Source of the DNA: Salvia splendens
Lineage: Eukaryota > Streptophyta > Magnoliopsida > Lamiales > Lamiaceae
Direction of reading: 5' to 3'
DNA length: 64,000 bases
Assembly (NCBI RefSeq): GCF_004379255.2
Contig: NC_056040.1
Span: forward strand, 31,958,852-32,022,851
This document shows positions 24,801-36,212 of this stretch, piece by piece. Position 1 is the stretch's first letter. Each line of letters begins with the position of its first letter. The notes beneath the pieces were generated by a model. It made no database searches and was not told the origin of the DNA. It worked only from the letters and a program-made list of their open reading frames with translations. The translations under genes and the position numbers were made by a program.

Positions 24801-25148
24801 TCAGGCAAAGCAAACGTGGTGGCGGATGCCTTGAGCCGGAAAGCTCAACCGCAGTTGGCTACTTTTCTCACTCAGGAAGCGGAGTTGATTCGCGATTTTA
24901 GCAAGATGCGACTGGAGGTAGTGAGAGCTCCGGAAACTGTGAAGGGAAAGATTGCCACCTTGGTAATTGCATCCGATCTACGGACAAGGATAATAGAAGG
25001 GCAGCGGAATGATGAAAATCTGGAGAAAATTCGACTGAGGGTGAGGAAGGGTGAACAAGAAAAGTTTAGAGAAGAAGCTGATAATGCTCTTACCTACGAG
25101 GGGAGACTGTGTGTGCCTAGTGACGATGGACTCCGAATGAAATCTTGA
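21900..25148 (+). CDS. Gypsy gag-protease-RT-RNase H polyprotein
   Basis: The first ATG that gives a typical start is 21900 ([13 protein letters not shown]); the upstream in-frame extension has no family resemblance. In the 1082-residue product: retrotransposon gag domain at about 60-200 ([34 protein letters not shown]); CCHC zinc knuckle at about 300-313 ([14 protein letters not shown]); aspartic protease at about 383 ([10 protein letters not shown]); reverse transcriptase with [10 protein letters not shown] near 722; RNase H with [11 protein letters not shown] near 865 and VVADALSRK at its end. The frame stops at TGA 25146-25148, a few residues before the integrase zinc finger, because of a one-base shift. 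It lacks only the integrase part of a usual single gag-pol frame and could still make virus-like-particle components and RT. Confidence 0.93.
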   Translation: MPPRRAAVHHENEASNETQSSVGPEGQSQPPPPPPPPPQPERNIEKEFRKERPPVFDGMGDPTKAETWIRAIERIFKFLRCTDQERLSCVTYQLTGSAEFWWETKQRTMTQEQLDTLTWEDFKEELYDKYIPRSYRKAKEAEFYNLKQGRMTVTEYDRALCDMSRYAPEQVNTDEKMAEKFCAGLRHEIRMALACRGRLSYAESLSRALDVEEAMPRERTVTPTTPTPPTPQQNFRDKRKWDGNRAPFDNKRFQGTPNSSQGKGKQAAPFQNGDFRQRAPPCAKCQKNHMGECRVGTNICYKCGGMGHFAKECPSNNNTGGGGTPNGPRGNPTPPQQQQQRRQPYPTQARAYALGRKQAKAPQGEPKQDNLAGMGTLLDMPVAVLFDTGASHSFISHSCVNALRLPVDELEHKMNVNSPVGGLIEISQSCSNIELTVGELSLTAHNLHAMPMDNIDIILGMDWLAENYATIRCQERKISLQTPGKEPSTFHGISMNQQTCVISALQASTLIRKGRPAYLVYLQGHDKKEKKVEDVAVVRDFPDIFPDALPGPPPDRQLEFTIDLEPGAAPVSKTPYRMAPKELEELKIQLQELLDLGFIRPSVSPWGAPVLFVKKKDGTLRMCIDYRELNKLTLKNKYPLPRIDDLFDQLRGAGVFLKMDLRSGYHQLRVRREDIPKTAFRTRYGHYEFIVMPFGLTNAPAVFMDLMNRVFHPYLDKFVLVFIDDVLVYSKDEKEHEEHLRITLETLRTEKLYAKFSKCDFWLKEVNFLGHIVTAEGIRVDPAKVEAVQQWKAPKTPNEIRSFLGLAGYYRRFIEGFSKIARPMTQQLKKGTKVNWTPECEASFQLLKEKLTTAPILAVPEPGVDYVVYTDASKVGLGCVLMQNGKVIAYASRQLRPHELNYPTHDLELAAVVHALKIWRHHLYGVRCEIFTDHKSLKYFFEQKDLNMRQRRWLELVKDYDCGINYHSGKANVVADALSRKAQPQLATFLTQEAELIRDFSKMRLEVVRAPETVKGKIATLVIASDLRTRIIEGQRNDENLEKIRLRVRKGEQEKFREEADNALTYEGRLCVPSDDGLRMKS

Positions 25149-26413
25149 CCGAGGCACACGAGACTCCATACACCGCTCATCCTGGAAGTACAAAGATGTA
25201 CCAGGACTTGAAGGGATCATTCTGGTGGGATGGAATGAAGAGGGACATAGCTTTGTTTGTGGAAAGATGTTTGGCATGTCAACAAGTAAAAGCTTTACAT
25301 CAACGACCCTATGGGAAGTTGCAACCATTGGAGATTCCGGAGTGGAAGTGGGAACATATCGCTATGGATTTTGTGACAGGTTTGCCAAAGACCCGACAAG
25401 GGAATACAGCCATTTGGGTAATCATAGATCGCCTCACCAAGAGTGCGCATTTTATACCTATCCCTATAACTCATGGGTCCGACAAACTGGCCCGGATCTA
25501 TGTGAAGGAAATCATTCGATTGCATGGAGTGCCAGTAACAATCACGTCAGACAGAGATACAAGGTTTACTTCAAGGTTTTGGATGAGTCTACAACGAGAA
25601 CTGGGTACACGACTGAATTTCAGTACTGCTTTCCACCCACAAACCGATGGACAGTCTGAGAGAACGATTCAAACTCTCGAGGACATGTTGAGAGCCGTGG
25701 TTCTTGACAGAGGAGAAAATTGGGAAGTTGTATTGCCGTTGATCGAGTTCGCTTACAACAACAGTTTCCAGGTGACAATAAATATGGCCCCATATGAAGC
25801 ATTGTATGGGAGGAAGTGTAGATCACCACTCTACTGGGATGAGGTTGGTGAAAGAAGAATACTTGGGCCAGATTCGGTCGAGGAAATGATAGAGATCGTG
25901 CGACAAATCCGACGAAGGATAAAAGAAGCTCAAGACCGACAGAAGTCGTATGCTGATGTTCGGCGCACAGATTTACAGTTCAATTATGGAGATAAGGTGT
26001 TCTTGAAAGTATCTCCGTCGAAGGGAATAACGAGGTTTGGTGTAAATGGGAAGTTGAAGCCACGATACGTAGGGCCTTATGAAATCCTCGAGAAGGTGGG
26101 ACCCGTAGCGTATAGATTGGCACTACCACCGAGTTTTGGGACTGTACATAACGTTTTTCATGTGTCACAATTACGGAAGTACATGTTCGATCCCAAACAC
26201 GTGGTTCATCAAGAGGAAATGATATTGAATCCCGACTTGAGTTATGAGGAGAAACCCGAAGCTATTCTGGACAGGAAAGTGCAAGAGTTGAGGAATAAAT
26301 CGATTGCGTCCGTGAAGGTACTTTGGAAACACCATGGCCACGAGGAGGCTACATGGGAACTCGAGGATAAAATGAAAGAGAAATACCCGGAGCTTTTCGC
26401 TGGAAACAAGTAA
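25145..26413 (+). CDS. Gypsy integrase with chromodomain (shifted frame)
   Basis: This frame overlaps the end of the preceding frame and lacks its own ATG, so it is the displaced second part of gag-pol. It has the HHCC zinc finger (H...[12 protein letters not shown]...CLACQQ) at about residues 4-50. The integrase core follows with the first catalytic Asp in MDFVTGLPK, the second in the TSDRDTRF region and the Glu in the [11 protein letters not shown] region. Next is the GPYEI...[11 protein letters not shown]-terminal domain. At the end is a chromodomain ([20 protein letters not shown]) that in chromoviruses steers integration to heterochromatin. The stop TAA is at 26411-26413. The frame is -1 relative to the upstream ORF. 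Confidence 0.92.
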   Translation: MTEAHETPYTAHPGSTKMYQDLKGSFWWDGMKRDIALFVERCLACQQVKALHQRPYGKLQPLEIPEWKWEHIAMDFVTGLPKTRQGNTAIWVIIDRLTKSAHFIPIPITHGSDKLARIYVKEIIRLHGVPVTITSDRDTRFTSRFWMSLQRELGTRLNFSTAFHPQTDGQSERTIQTLEDMLRAVVLDRGENWEVVLPLIEFAYNNSFQVTINMAPYEALYGRKCRSPLYWDEVGERRILGPDSVEEMIEIVRQIRRRIKEAQDRQKSYADVRRTDLQFNYGDKVFLKVSPSKGITRFGVNGKLKPRYVGPYEILEKVGPVAYRLALPPSFGTVHNVFHVSQLRKYMFDPKHVVHQEEMILNPDLSYEEKPEAILDRKVQELRNKSIASVKVLWKHHGHEEATWELEDKMKEKYPELFAGNK

Positions 26414-26435
26414 ATTTCGGGACGAAATTTCTGTT

Positions 26436-26448
26436 AAGGTGGGTAGAA
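26436..26448 (+). other. Polypurine tract
   Basis: AAGGTGGGTAGAA lies immediately before the 3' LTR, after the clade-typical 'tttcgggacgaaatttct'. It primes plus-strand DNA synthesis. Confidence 0.88.
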
Positions 26449-29383
26449 TGTAACACCCGTACTTTTTAAAGTACTAATTTAATGTATATCACGAAATAAT
26501 TAATAAAATTATTTCGAATTATGATGCTTCTCGATAAATGTGCTCTCGGAGAATTATGGTTATTGTGGTTAATGTGAAAAGAAGCGTGCATGTTTATATT
26601 TAATTGTGAACGTTGGAGACACGTTTAAGGTCTCGTTGAAAGATCGATGATGAAATTGCTAATCTTGAGCAAACGAAGGAATGTAGTGGGAAGGAATATA
26701 TGTTTTTATGGATAACGACGCGCGTAAATCGAGGAATGGTTGAAGGAATATTATATTTGGAATAACACCAAATATAAGTTATGCCGGTAAACGTACATTA
26801 ATTTTGGTTGTGAAGAACGAAGATAACAAAATAAATAAAGACCCGTGAATTTTAATTAACGAGGGAAAATGCGGAAAAAATAAACTATGAATTTATTTTG
26901 GACTTTTCAAAATAAATTTGAAGTCCAATTAAAAATAAGATAATTTGGATTTTAATTACTCTTTAAAATCCATCAAGTAGTAGTTTTTTTTTTGGGCTTG
27001 CAACTTATTTATTTCTTTAGCCCAATGGAAATTAAATCATGGAAGCCCAAGTGGATTTTAATTTTAGTGGATCAAGCCCAAGTCTTTTTCCTTTTCTTTT
27101 CCTTTTTCTTTCTTTTTCTTCTTCTTTCCTCCTCATGGCCGACGGCCCTATTCTTCATGGGAGACTCTCCAAGTTCTCACCCTTCCATCTCCCACCATCC
27201 CAAGAGTCACCACCACTCCTTCATTACCCTCCTCACTAACTCCTCTCATCATTCACACTTCAAAAAAAAAAAGAGAGAGAGAGAAGGGCTGAGAGAAGTC
27301 GACGGGAAGGAGAGGGGAGAAGAAGGAGTTGGTTTCATTTTTTTTCAACCACATCAAGTTTAAGCTCTTGAGGTATACCATTTCTTCCATCCTCAAAGCA
27401 TGAATTGTTTACTAACTTTGCATGCATATAGCCTTGATTTTATTTTCATAACCAAGCTATGAATAATCCGTAAGAATCAACCAAACGATCGCCGCGCGTA
27501 ACCGAAACTAAGAAAGAACGTAACTTTATAAACATAACGTATGTTGCGGGATGTTTCGGAGTCGTTTCGGAAGAGGAGAAGCCGCCGCCGGCGACGGGCA
27601 GCGGCGGACAGCCGTTTGACGTCTTCCCGACGGCAGGCATCTCAAGTTGCGACGGGAGGCAGCAGCGGCAGTGGCGCGACGGCGAGACAGCAGCTCCCGG
27701 AGTGGCGAGGCAGCAGCTCCAGCCGCACGGCAGCGGCGACGTGGACTCTCCTCCGCGGCAGCAGCTCCCGCCGGCGAGCAGCGAAGACAGCAGCCTCCTC
27801 GGCGGCTCCAGCTGCGGCGGCAGGCGGCTCCAGCCGCGACGGTGGCGAGCCAGAGGGAGAACGACGGCGACGGCAGCTCCACGGCTGTTGTGTGATTGCC
27901 GAGAGAGAGAAAGAAGGAAGAGAGAGAGAGTATGTTGGAGAGGGAGATGAGTTTGGGCCAACATTTTATTAAGTTTGGGCCATATATTCTTTTAATTGTT
28001 GGGCCTTTTACTAATTAATTGGAACTTTACTTAAATTGATGTTGGGCTTTTCTTTTAATTGATGGGCTCACTAATTGTTTTTTTTTTTGAGGAATAAGGT
28101 GGGCTAAGTTTAGTCTCTTGGGCCGATAATTAAAATTTAATCGGGGAAAATTATTTAATTAATTCCCGGAAGACTTTTGAAGAATGAATAATTTACCTAA
28201 GTATGAATTAATACTTTTTCAACGGTAAATAAATACAGAAATTAAAGTATGCGCTTAAATAATTTTTTTAGAAATTATTTTCGACGATTATGGAAAAATA
28301 TGAGGAGCCAACGAAGGAAAGAACGAGCGTAAGCGGCCGACCGGCGTCGCACGCGACGCCTTGGGCGGCCGCCGAATAACCGAAAATACACGGAAATCGA
28401 GAAAGAAGATTTAAAAGAATTTAATTAGAGTGCATGCATTCTAATTATCATCGTTACCGAATTTTGATATGAATTTTATGTAATTTGCGAAAAGGTGGTT
28501 CGCACGCACGCTAAAAGTCGGAACGAGGATTGTTACGGAAAACCTAAGCTTTTGAGGTGGGCTTTATTCTTTAAAAGTTTATTCTTAAATTGATGTATTT
28601 ATGGTGTGATAAGGATGATTTTACAAGTATGTCATGCCGTGTTTATGTTTTGAAACTGCCTATCTGATTGTCTACTAGAATAACACTCTACTAGACTTTG
28701 ATGGTTAACGAATTCGGGTCTGACTAGGGAGTGAGTCCCTACTCGGACTAGTGCACTGATGGGGATCGTGAGCCGTCCCCTAGGTCGGCCGGTCCAGTGA
28801 TCGAGTTTGTGGTCACATTCTCGTTTCACATGATGGTTCAGATATGGTATATGATGGAGGATGATGTTAGTCCGCGCGGACACTATTTTATGGAAATGGA
28901 TTTATGTGCTTCTCGGTCTCTTTAAAAGAAAAACCCGGGATTCACACGATGATGGCTTGACATAACTTAAATGATAAATGTATTTCGGGCATGAGTTCAC
29001 TGGGTGCATCAAGTACTCAGCCCCTGCATATGTTTTCCCTATGTGCAGGTTGAGCGATGTCGGAAGGCGGAGGATGTTGAGTGATGTTATCAAGAATTGG
29101 TCCGGTTACTATTACGTCTTCATACGTAGTAGTAACTACACTCTCAAATTGCTTCCGCTATTCAATGTCTTAAGAAACTCTGTTATTTCCGTTATTGTTG
29201 AACTCTGTTATCTTTCATTATGAGACTTGGGTTTTGAAACGTTGATTGATTTAAATGGAATTTCCTCTTTGATTGTTAAGTTGTATTGCCTTGAATTGTT
29301 TTCCCCCTTCTTCCCCGCTTCTTAAATCCCCCACGAGTCACGATTTCCCGTGCCTCCTATCCTTAGGAAGTGCGGTCGTGACA
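26449..29383 (+). repeat. Gypsy 3' LTR
   Basis: It is nearly identical to the 5' LTR. It has one extra A in the run near 27260 and two extra T in the run near 28080, plus about ten base differences seen by eye. It ends GTGACA and is followed by the duplicated TAAAT. Confidence 0.95.
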
Positions 29384-29430
29384 TAAATTCATTCTAAACA
29401 AGACTGTATCAATAAAACAAAATCTCTAAC

Positions 29431-30887
29431 TGAAGGGGTTTGGCAGCGGAAGCGTGCAGAAATATCCGATCACATGAATTTGATCTATTTAGCAGATTAT
29501 TCAGACAAATTCTATTCGCGCAATTATCACATGTATCATGCTCATAACTTGAATTAAAACATGCTTTAGTATATAAAATCCCTAAAACATGCTTACTACG
29601 GAATTAGCCAATTTACCTCGTTGATTCAATCAAGAATCGATGATGGCTTGCTCCGTCTCCACGTGAAGATCTTCAATACAAGACCTCGGATCTTCTGACT
29701 GGTGTCCCGGACTATACGCTGATATTTGTGTGGGCAAATCTCACCAACGTACTAGGACTCGAATAATGGAAGACAGAAACTGCTCACGGAGGAGGCACAA
29801 ATTTCGAACTCTCTCTCTAGAGGGGGACAAAATTTTTATGTTGAAAAAGTGTTTTCTGTCTCCTTTATTCTCCTATTTATATTAAGTCACAAATTGGGCC
29901 CAGTCAGGGACCTAAGGAAGAATTGGATCAGGCCTCACCCAATTAGCTTTTTACTAATTAAATTGAACCCACAATTTAATATAAGCTTATATTGGAATAT
30001 TACAAGCAGCCACTACAGAAGTAATATTGCACTGCCTTTCCAAATCCGAAATTAAAAGTATTCCGGGTTTCCTTTATTTGCGTTCAATTCATTTCCCGCG
30101 CTTAAGATAGAAATATACATTAATTAATTAATGTCTGCTATGGACTTAATTAATCAACATATTTAATCTCCAAGAGTGGACTTAGCAAGAAACTCTTATT
30201 TATTATTCATAGAGTAATCAAACTCCAACTAGCTAGGTTCTGAATAATAAAACCTTGTTTCGAGCTCCTCTTGTGGATGTTATCAAACGAGACTCTCCTC
30301 GCGCACGATTCAACGTAATAGCAATCCTAGCACCGCTAGATAATGATCACCACTACCCAATATACCTGGATCGTTGGGTTACGAAAAACCCGCACCTTTG
30401 GTAAGTCAAAGTAGTAGATACTCAATATCGTATGCTCAATGCTAACGTACATTGATTAAGAAATTATCATCAAGACCTCGTCTTTCAGTAGATAGCATAA
30501 AGACTCGTCTTGCTGTTAGATCCATTCAATGCTATACCACACCAACGTCATCTTATTTCAATAAGGCTTAGAAATAATCGGACTGACATTGCAACCTTTC
30601 ACGATAGGTAGTCTAGGCCTATCTGGGTTGTGAAATTCTTCTTTTTCTTTATTCAGAACTGACCGTGTTACCTTAAAGTGGACGACGCTCACAACCGGTC
30701 TACTAGAACAAAGACTTAGACTTTGTTACGTTCTTATACATTTAAATATGCAATAAACAACCATTAAATGTAAAACATAACAACATTATGACAAAAATAA
30801 TCTGTTTTATTCATTGGAAAATAACAAGTAGAGTTTTACAGTATCCAATCACTCGAAAGGTGATTTCTAGTATACAAAACCCTAACA
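29431..30887 (-). mobile_element. Solo copia LTR with CTAAC target duplication
   Basis: The 1457-bp sequence reads TGTTAGGGTTTTGTATAC on its minus-strand start and ends ...CCCCTTCA. CTAAC is duplicated at 29426-29430 and 30888-30892. It resembles the LTRs of element B (same layout: 'gcagcggaag' near one end, 'tgctataccacacca', 'ctttcacgataggtag', 'tacatttaaat') but is clearly a different, diverged family member. With no internal region and an exact duplication on both sides, it is a solo LTR left by recombination between the two LTRs of a full insertion. Confidence 0.92.
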
Positions 30888-31050
30888 CTAACATCAAAAC
30901 AAAACAATAAAGTGAGCATAAATAAATAGCTCCTAGTGCAACAACTGCCCAACTAGATGTAGATCTCTCCTTTAGAAGTTGCATTGTTATCTAAGCCATT
31001 GTCTATATAAGATGTCAATCCGACTTACAATGCATCTTCTCTTTGCCTTT

Positions 31051-31658
31051 TCACCTAATTTTTCTTGCCTTTCTTGCTTTCAGCAGGCATTGATGACAAT
31101 TCAGCTCTTCCCTCTTTCCATTGCTAGTCTTCTGTTCGATTGAACTAAGACATAGGAAAGATACAACCTTAATGAATTTGTCAAGTATCATGTTATCTTC
31201 CTCCAATAGTAATAAAGTGAATATAATGCCAAAGGTTTCCAATTTTCCAGTAACAACCTTCATATAATCACTTCCTATTACATTTGGCGATGAACTGAGT
31301 GTAGAAACTATTTGAGTAACTGAATCAGAAGATTCATCAAAACTTTCTATCTCTTTTGGATGTTCCAATAGAATCTGGACAACGTCCTCATTGGATATTC
31401 ATTTATCATCGGTATAAACCAAGACTTGTCTCACTACTTAAAAGAAAGTAGTTTGACCTTCTTCCTCAAAGAACTTATCGAGTACATGCATAAAATGCAT
31501 TCTCAAACTTTCTTTGTAGAATTTTGTCGAGGAAATGGAGGACATGAATTAGTGAGTACAAACTTTAAGTTTTCAGCAATGAGAATCTTATCCATTTAAT
31601 ATTTCCAGTCTACATAATTTTGGCCTTCGAGTTTGATTTCTTTAAGGTTCGCAGACAT
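31051..31658 (-). pseudogene. Copia B gag remnant
   Basis: From ATG at 31658 the minus strand reads MSANLKEIKLEGQNYVDWKY, a stop, then MDKILIAENLKFVLTNSCPP. This is the classic start of plant copia gag proteins. After several stops and frame changes a 105-codon piece (31368-31051) carries the later gag part and ends in a Lys/Arg-rich tail (LLKARKARKIR). The zinc knuckle is not seen. It lies downstream of the element's primer site in the correct orientation. Confidence 0.8.
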
Positions 31659-32439
31659 TATTAAGAATTTGGCTGAGAAGAAATAAAACTATATATCACA
31701 TACTATGCTTAATACATAATCGCAAACAACCACAAAACAATTTATGTATCTCGCAACCGTGAAAACCAAAATAAGTACGCCTCTAGGGAGGTCATACAAA
31801 TTCGAATTCCCACAATTTCCTGGTCACAATACCGACTGATAGTCCAGAGACCACTAAGGTGGCATGGCCGCCAAATATTACCTAACCATTTACCATAAAT
31901 ATTTGCATCTAGGAATTTCATTTCTGTTTTGATACTCCTTCTAGGGAAGGTCTTACGCCACTAACAAAATTCCATAGCTATCTTATAAATATGCTTAAAC
32001 ATACGAACTTGCAATTTCGTAGGATTATGGCTCCCACTAGGGTGGGTCGCGATAATATTAGAAACAAGCTTCTAGTTTAAGCAACCTACTATAAAGAAGT
32101 CTAATCTTATGAACTTGCTATTTCATGGGATTATTGCTCCCACTAAGGTGGGTCACGATAAATTAGAAACTGCTTCATATATAGACCAATTTATGGAGAC
32201 CATATACAACACAATGTTGTAATTATCGCTTAGTCATTTTAAATATGGCTTTTGCATAATTATCACATAAGTAGATAAGGCAAATAATCCACTTAAAACA
32301 TATTAACACCAAATAAATAGATAAATCCATTTTATTCATGGTGATTAATCACACTGGATAATTATTGAAATTATTTAATAAATCTAGAGAGATTTAAATA
32401 AATAATTAATTCCTTATCTTATCCAAAATATGAATTTCG

Positions 32440-33420
32440 GATTTGATAAATTTATCTTGGATAATGACTATCCAAATTAATTTAGGATTTATCTAGACAG
32501 TGTTAACTATCTAAATCCATTTAGGATCATTCTAGATTTTATTTCGATAAAATCAAATCCTTCAATTCAAGATAACGTTGATATAGCATTATCATTATTT
32601 AAATCGTTCTAGGATATTACTAGATAGAAACTATTCCATCATAATCCATGCGATAAATAAAATCCAATCAACTAAGATTTATACAAATCTTAATTCTATT
32701 TAGGATACACAACTAGAATATATCAAACATTACTTAGGATATCTTGGATAAATTAATTTATCTAAATCCAATTAAATAAGGATTTTCTTATATATCATCT
32801 TTATCCTAATCTATCTAGGATATAAATCCAAAAGACAAGGATAACTTGGATTAATGCTTATTTTAATCCATCTAAGATTTGTCTTAATAGAATTAAATCT
32901 ATTCAAATCCATAGGATAAAATAAATTAATATAAATCTTTATCATAATTCATCTAGGAATTATCTTGGAGTAAATCCATATAAATCCATAGAATAAGATA
33001 ACATTATATTATAATTATTCAAATCTATCCAAGATTTATCTAGGAACAAATCCATATAAATCTACAAGATAAGAACAAAATATTATATTATCACTATCCA
33101 AATCCATCTAAAACATATATGAATAAATTCATATAAATTCATAGGATAAGAATAAAATAATATTATCATTTTCTAAATCCAACTAGGATTCATCGAGGAA
33201 TAAATCTATAGAAATCCATAGTATATAGGAAAAATTAGATTGTAATTATCCAAATTTAACTAGGATTCATCTAGGAATTAAAATCCCTCCAAATCTTTAA
33301 AATAAGGAAAGAATCTAATTAATCCATGATTTAATTAATAATCAAATCCATATAATATATAAAATCCACAAAAGATATATTCAAATCTTATTTTCATATG
33401 TATCTTGAATTATTTCCAAA
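32440..33420. repeat. Degenerate AT-rich tandem array
   Basis: Variants of 'ccaaatccatctaggattca', 'tctaggaataaatccat' and 'ataaatccataggataagaa' recur with a period of about 75-80 bases. They are clearest in 33010-33330 and blurred to the left. The array is part of the copia B leader. Confidence 0.7.
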
Positions 33421-33469
33421 ATTGAATCCAAGGATTTGGAAACCTAATCAAATTTGGAAAGCGAAGGCA

Positions 33470-34035
33470 CGGAACGAGGCGATGCGACGTCGCACGTGTT
33501 CCACCCGCGCGAGCGTCGTGCATAGGGTAAACCCTAATCATGGTGCTTCTGACTCCCACTGAGCCCGCCGCCTATGCATCGTCTCTCATCTCAGCGGCCG
33601 CTGCTGGACTCTTCGACGCTATTGCGTCGATATCACAGCTCTGGCGTTGTACTGCTGGATGCCGTCGTCGCTGCTGTCACTGCGTCGTCGCTGCTGCGAC
33701 GTCACTGCAGCTGCCTCGTTTCTGTCGCTTTGCGGTATACCGACGCGGCTGTCGCTGCGTCGTCGTACCCGCCGCTGCCCGATCCCCGCTGCTGCGTCGT
33801 CGTCGCTAATGCGACGTTGTCGTCTCTGCAGTGGCTGCGACAACAGCTTCCTCCGGGCCTGGAAACTGCCTACAAAAATGGCTCCCACTCGAACTGCTGT
33901 CGCCGCCGACACGCATCGTTAGTTGCCCTCGCCATAGCTGCTGGAGTTCACCGAGTCTCAGCCACGACGCGCTGGTCAGATTCCTTGCGGATATCTCCGC
34001 AAAATCATGAAGCGACCGTTTTGATTCTCCATTAG
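33470..34035. other. GC-rich block in copia B leader
   Basis: The block is rich in CGTCG, CTGCTG and GCCGC words and differs sharply from the AT-rich array beside it. It is open in several frames on both strands because of composition. No protein domain is recognised; it may be a captured host fragment or a regulatory segment. Confidence 0.5.
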
Positions 34036-34306
34036 CAAACAATTGAAACAATTGAAACAAATTCACGTACATGAATTACGTATCCAACAATCCCAATCTA
34101 TTAATCATCATTATATGCAATGATTATCCAAATAATGAATCAACAAATATTGACAACTAATAAACATGGTTTGGCGTAGTAATACCGACGCGATGTTTCG
34201 TTCTTATGTTATATTTAACCAACAAAATAACAACCAAGCAACGAATACAAGCATTCAAGCAACTCACGTAACATGAAATTAATCCACATAATCAGAGCCA
34301 AAAATT

Positions 34307-34319
34307 GGCTCTGATACCA
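34307..34319 (-). other. Copia B primer-binding site (tRNA-Met)
   Basis: The complement reads TGGTATCAGAGCC, followed by AATTTTTGG. It lies two bases from the 5' LTR, in the direction that proves the element is on the minus strand. Confidence 0.9.
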
Positions 34320-34321
34320 AT

Positions 34322-35760
34322 TGCTGGGGTTCGGAGCCCCTTGCACAGCGGAAGTCATGCATTCACAAATAAATCATACATACAGATCTATTTGACCGAT
34401 TATGGGATTATTAACTACATGTTAAACACAGAATTGCATCCAAGAACGCACATAATTCATGTAAAAGGAATTAAAACCAAAAACATGAATTCCTATGGTT
34501 TAGAATTACCGATCTGATACTCCAAAGAATCGTCGATTGCTTGCGCCTTCTCCACGTGATGTTCTTCGTACTCAACCACGAATCTTCTAATCTGTATCCC
34601 GAACTCAGAATCTAACCTTTAGGTGGGCAAAGCTTGTCAGAATCGAAAGGGGCTTGATTAGAAAGAAGACAGAATTTCAGATCTTGAGAGAACTGAAAAA
34701 ATCGTTCCTTCTGGAGAGAGAGGAACGAAATTTTTGAAAAATTAATTAATTTGTCTTCTCCCTAATCTCCTTTGTATATAGAGTTATGATGGGCCAGATT
34801 AGGGATAAATGGAGGTCGGACTTGGGCCAAACCTGTTGGACTTTTACTAATTAAATTGAGCCCCAATTTAATACAAGTCCAACAGAATATTATTATCAGC
34901 CACTACAATAAAATAATATTGACTGCCCGTCCAATCCCAAATTACGAGTAATCCGGGCTTTACCTCTCTAATTTATTATTTCCGGTGTTTAAGATATAAA
35001 TATCCATTAATTAATTTAAGCCTCCTATTTGACTTTAATTAATTAATATCTTTTTCCAAGAGTTGTCTAGTTCAAAATCTTTATTTATTATTCTGGAATA
35101 AATTCCAACCAGCCGGGTTTCTGAATAATAAAACCTTTTTCGAACACCTCTTGAGGATATTATCAAACTGGACTCACCCAGCACACGATTCATTGCAATA
35201 ACAATACTAGCACCTCTAGACATTAATCACCACTACCCAAGATATCAGGATTCTTGGATTGCGAAAAATCCGCACCATTTGATAAATCAAAGTAGTGCAT
35301 AATCAATATCGTATGCTCAATGTTATATCAACAATGATTAAGAAATAACAATCACCGAGACCTCGTCTTTCAGTAAATAGCAAGAAAGACTTATCTCAAC
35401 TGTTAGATCCTTCAGTGCTATACCACACCAGTGTCGTTTATTTCCTAAGGTAAGGAAATATGCGGACTGACACTGCAACCTTTCACGATAGGTAGCCAAA
35501 GTTTATTTAGGTTGTGAAATTTTATTTCTCTTCTACAAATGACCGACTGCGCACCTTATGTGAACGTCGTTCACGACCAGTCTACTATGCAGAAGAATTA
35601 GACTTATTTGCTTCTTATACATTTAAATGTTTGAGAAACATCTTATAAATGCATAAGCAAACACCAATGCGATAAAATTAATTCTTCTCGCCTTGGGTTA
35701 AAAGTGAATTGTAGAGTTTATTGTATACAAGTAATTCTATCCGTGCAACATGCTCGAAAT
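34322..35760 (-). repeat. Copia B 5' LTR, lacking its outer end
   Basis: It matches 14530-15970 but stops at 'catgctcgaaat'. The final 27 bases present in the other LTR (ending 'gtatactaatcctaaca') are missing, so the terminal TG of the element and the target duplication at this side are lost. Confidence 0.88.
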
Positions 35761-36212
35761 TTTTATGAGGTGTCTTGAAGGCTTTGCCTTTTGGAGTCCA
35801 TTTTCCTATCCTATAAATAGGTAGGATTTGGAAGAAGAGATACAACAACTCAAAACAATTCGCTTTTCCCACTTTTAGCTCTCAAGCATTCTAGTTTGCA
35901 TTCTAGGAGCATTGTCTAGCTCGATTCTCGGAACTCCGTCAAGTTCGCCGGTGCCTAGCGGGTTTGAGGTGCTTCTACACGCTATGAGGAAGTCGTTTTA
36001 TCTTTGGGGGCAATACGTCATTCCGTGAGCACTAGCCGGGGAGTAATTAGTCTTGCGGAAAGAGGGCTTTCCTCGACTCGACTTATAGTTCGGTTTGTTT
36101 TTTATTTCCGTTGTAATTTTCATTCCCTTTTTGTTGTCAAATTCCGTTCAATTGTAATAGTTAGAGTACCGCCTGTATATGGCTTGGGAATTTTATCCCA
36201 TTATTTCTAACA
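35761..36212 (+). repeat. Copia C-type LTR fragment
   Basis: 35908-36212 is the expected continuation of the C 3' LTR broken at 14529. But 35761-35907 repeats the sequence already present at 14383-14529, including 'cctataaataggtaggattt'. By eye the two copies differ at about five positions. The LTR ends 'ccattatttctaaca'. Confidence 0.85.

Larger units (their letters stand above)
18565..29383 (+). mobile_element. Ty3/gypsy chromovirus (Tekay-like), nearly intact
   Basis: The 10,819-bp element has a 5' LTR of 2932 bp and a 3' LTR of 2935 bp. The 5-bp target duplication TAAAT lies at 18560-18564 and 29384-29388. A tRNA-iMet primer site (21500-21511) and purine tract (26436-26448) are present. 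The gag-pol reading frame is long and ends in a chromodomain, which together with the very long LTRs points to the Tekay/Del chromovirus clade. By eye the LTRs differ by about ten substitutions and two homopolymer-length changes, so the insertion is recent. One frameshift between RNase H and integrase probably disables this copy. Confidence 0.95.
31659..34306 (-). other. Long leader of copia B
   Basis: About 2.6 kb separates the primer site from the gag start, far more than a usual copia leader. It holds a ~100-bp direct repeat built on 'gctcccacta(g/a)ggtgggtc' (about 32030 and 32130), an AT-rich array (32440-33420) and a GC-rich block (33470-34035). ORFs of 60-153 codons in the GC-rich block have no family resemblance. 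Confidence 0.6.
14530..35760 (-). mobile_element. Ty1/copia element B, carrying nested insertions
   Basis: Read on the minus strand: 5' LTR (35760-34322, lacking its first 27 bases), tRNA-Met primer site (34319-34307), an unusually long leader, gag remnant (31658-31051), pol remnant (18564-15998), polypurine tract (complement of 15998-16012, ATGTGGGAGAT), 3' LTR (15997-14530). A gypsy element (18565-29383) and a solo LTR (29431-30887) are inserted in its interior. The two LTRs differ by a few percent by eye, so it is clearly older than the gypsy element inside it. The left flank is CTAGG; the right flank is rearranged. Confidence 0.88.

Noticed and set aside
25137..25160. Programmed ribosomal frameshift in the gypsy element
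   Set aside because: There is no classical X-XXY-YYZ slippery heptamer or obvious downstream structure, and related chromoviruses usually have a single frame; a mutation is more likely.
33540..34035. 153-codon ORF in the copia B leader
   Set aside because: Arg/Ser/Cys-rich composition, open in several frames and without domain resemblance; it is better explained by GC-rich non-coding DNA.
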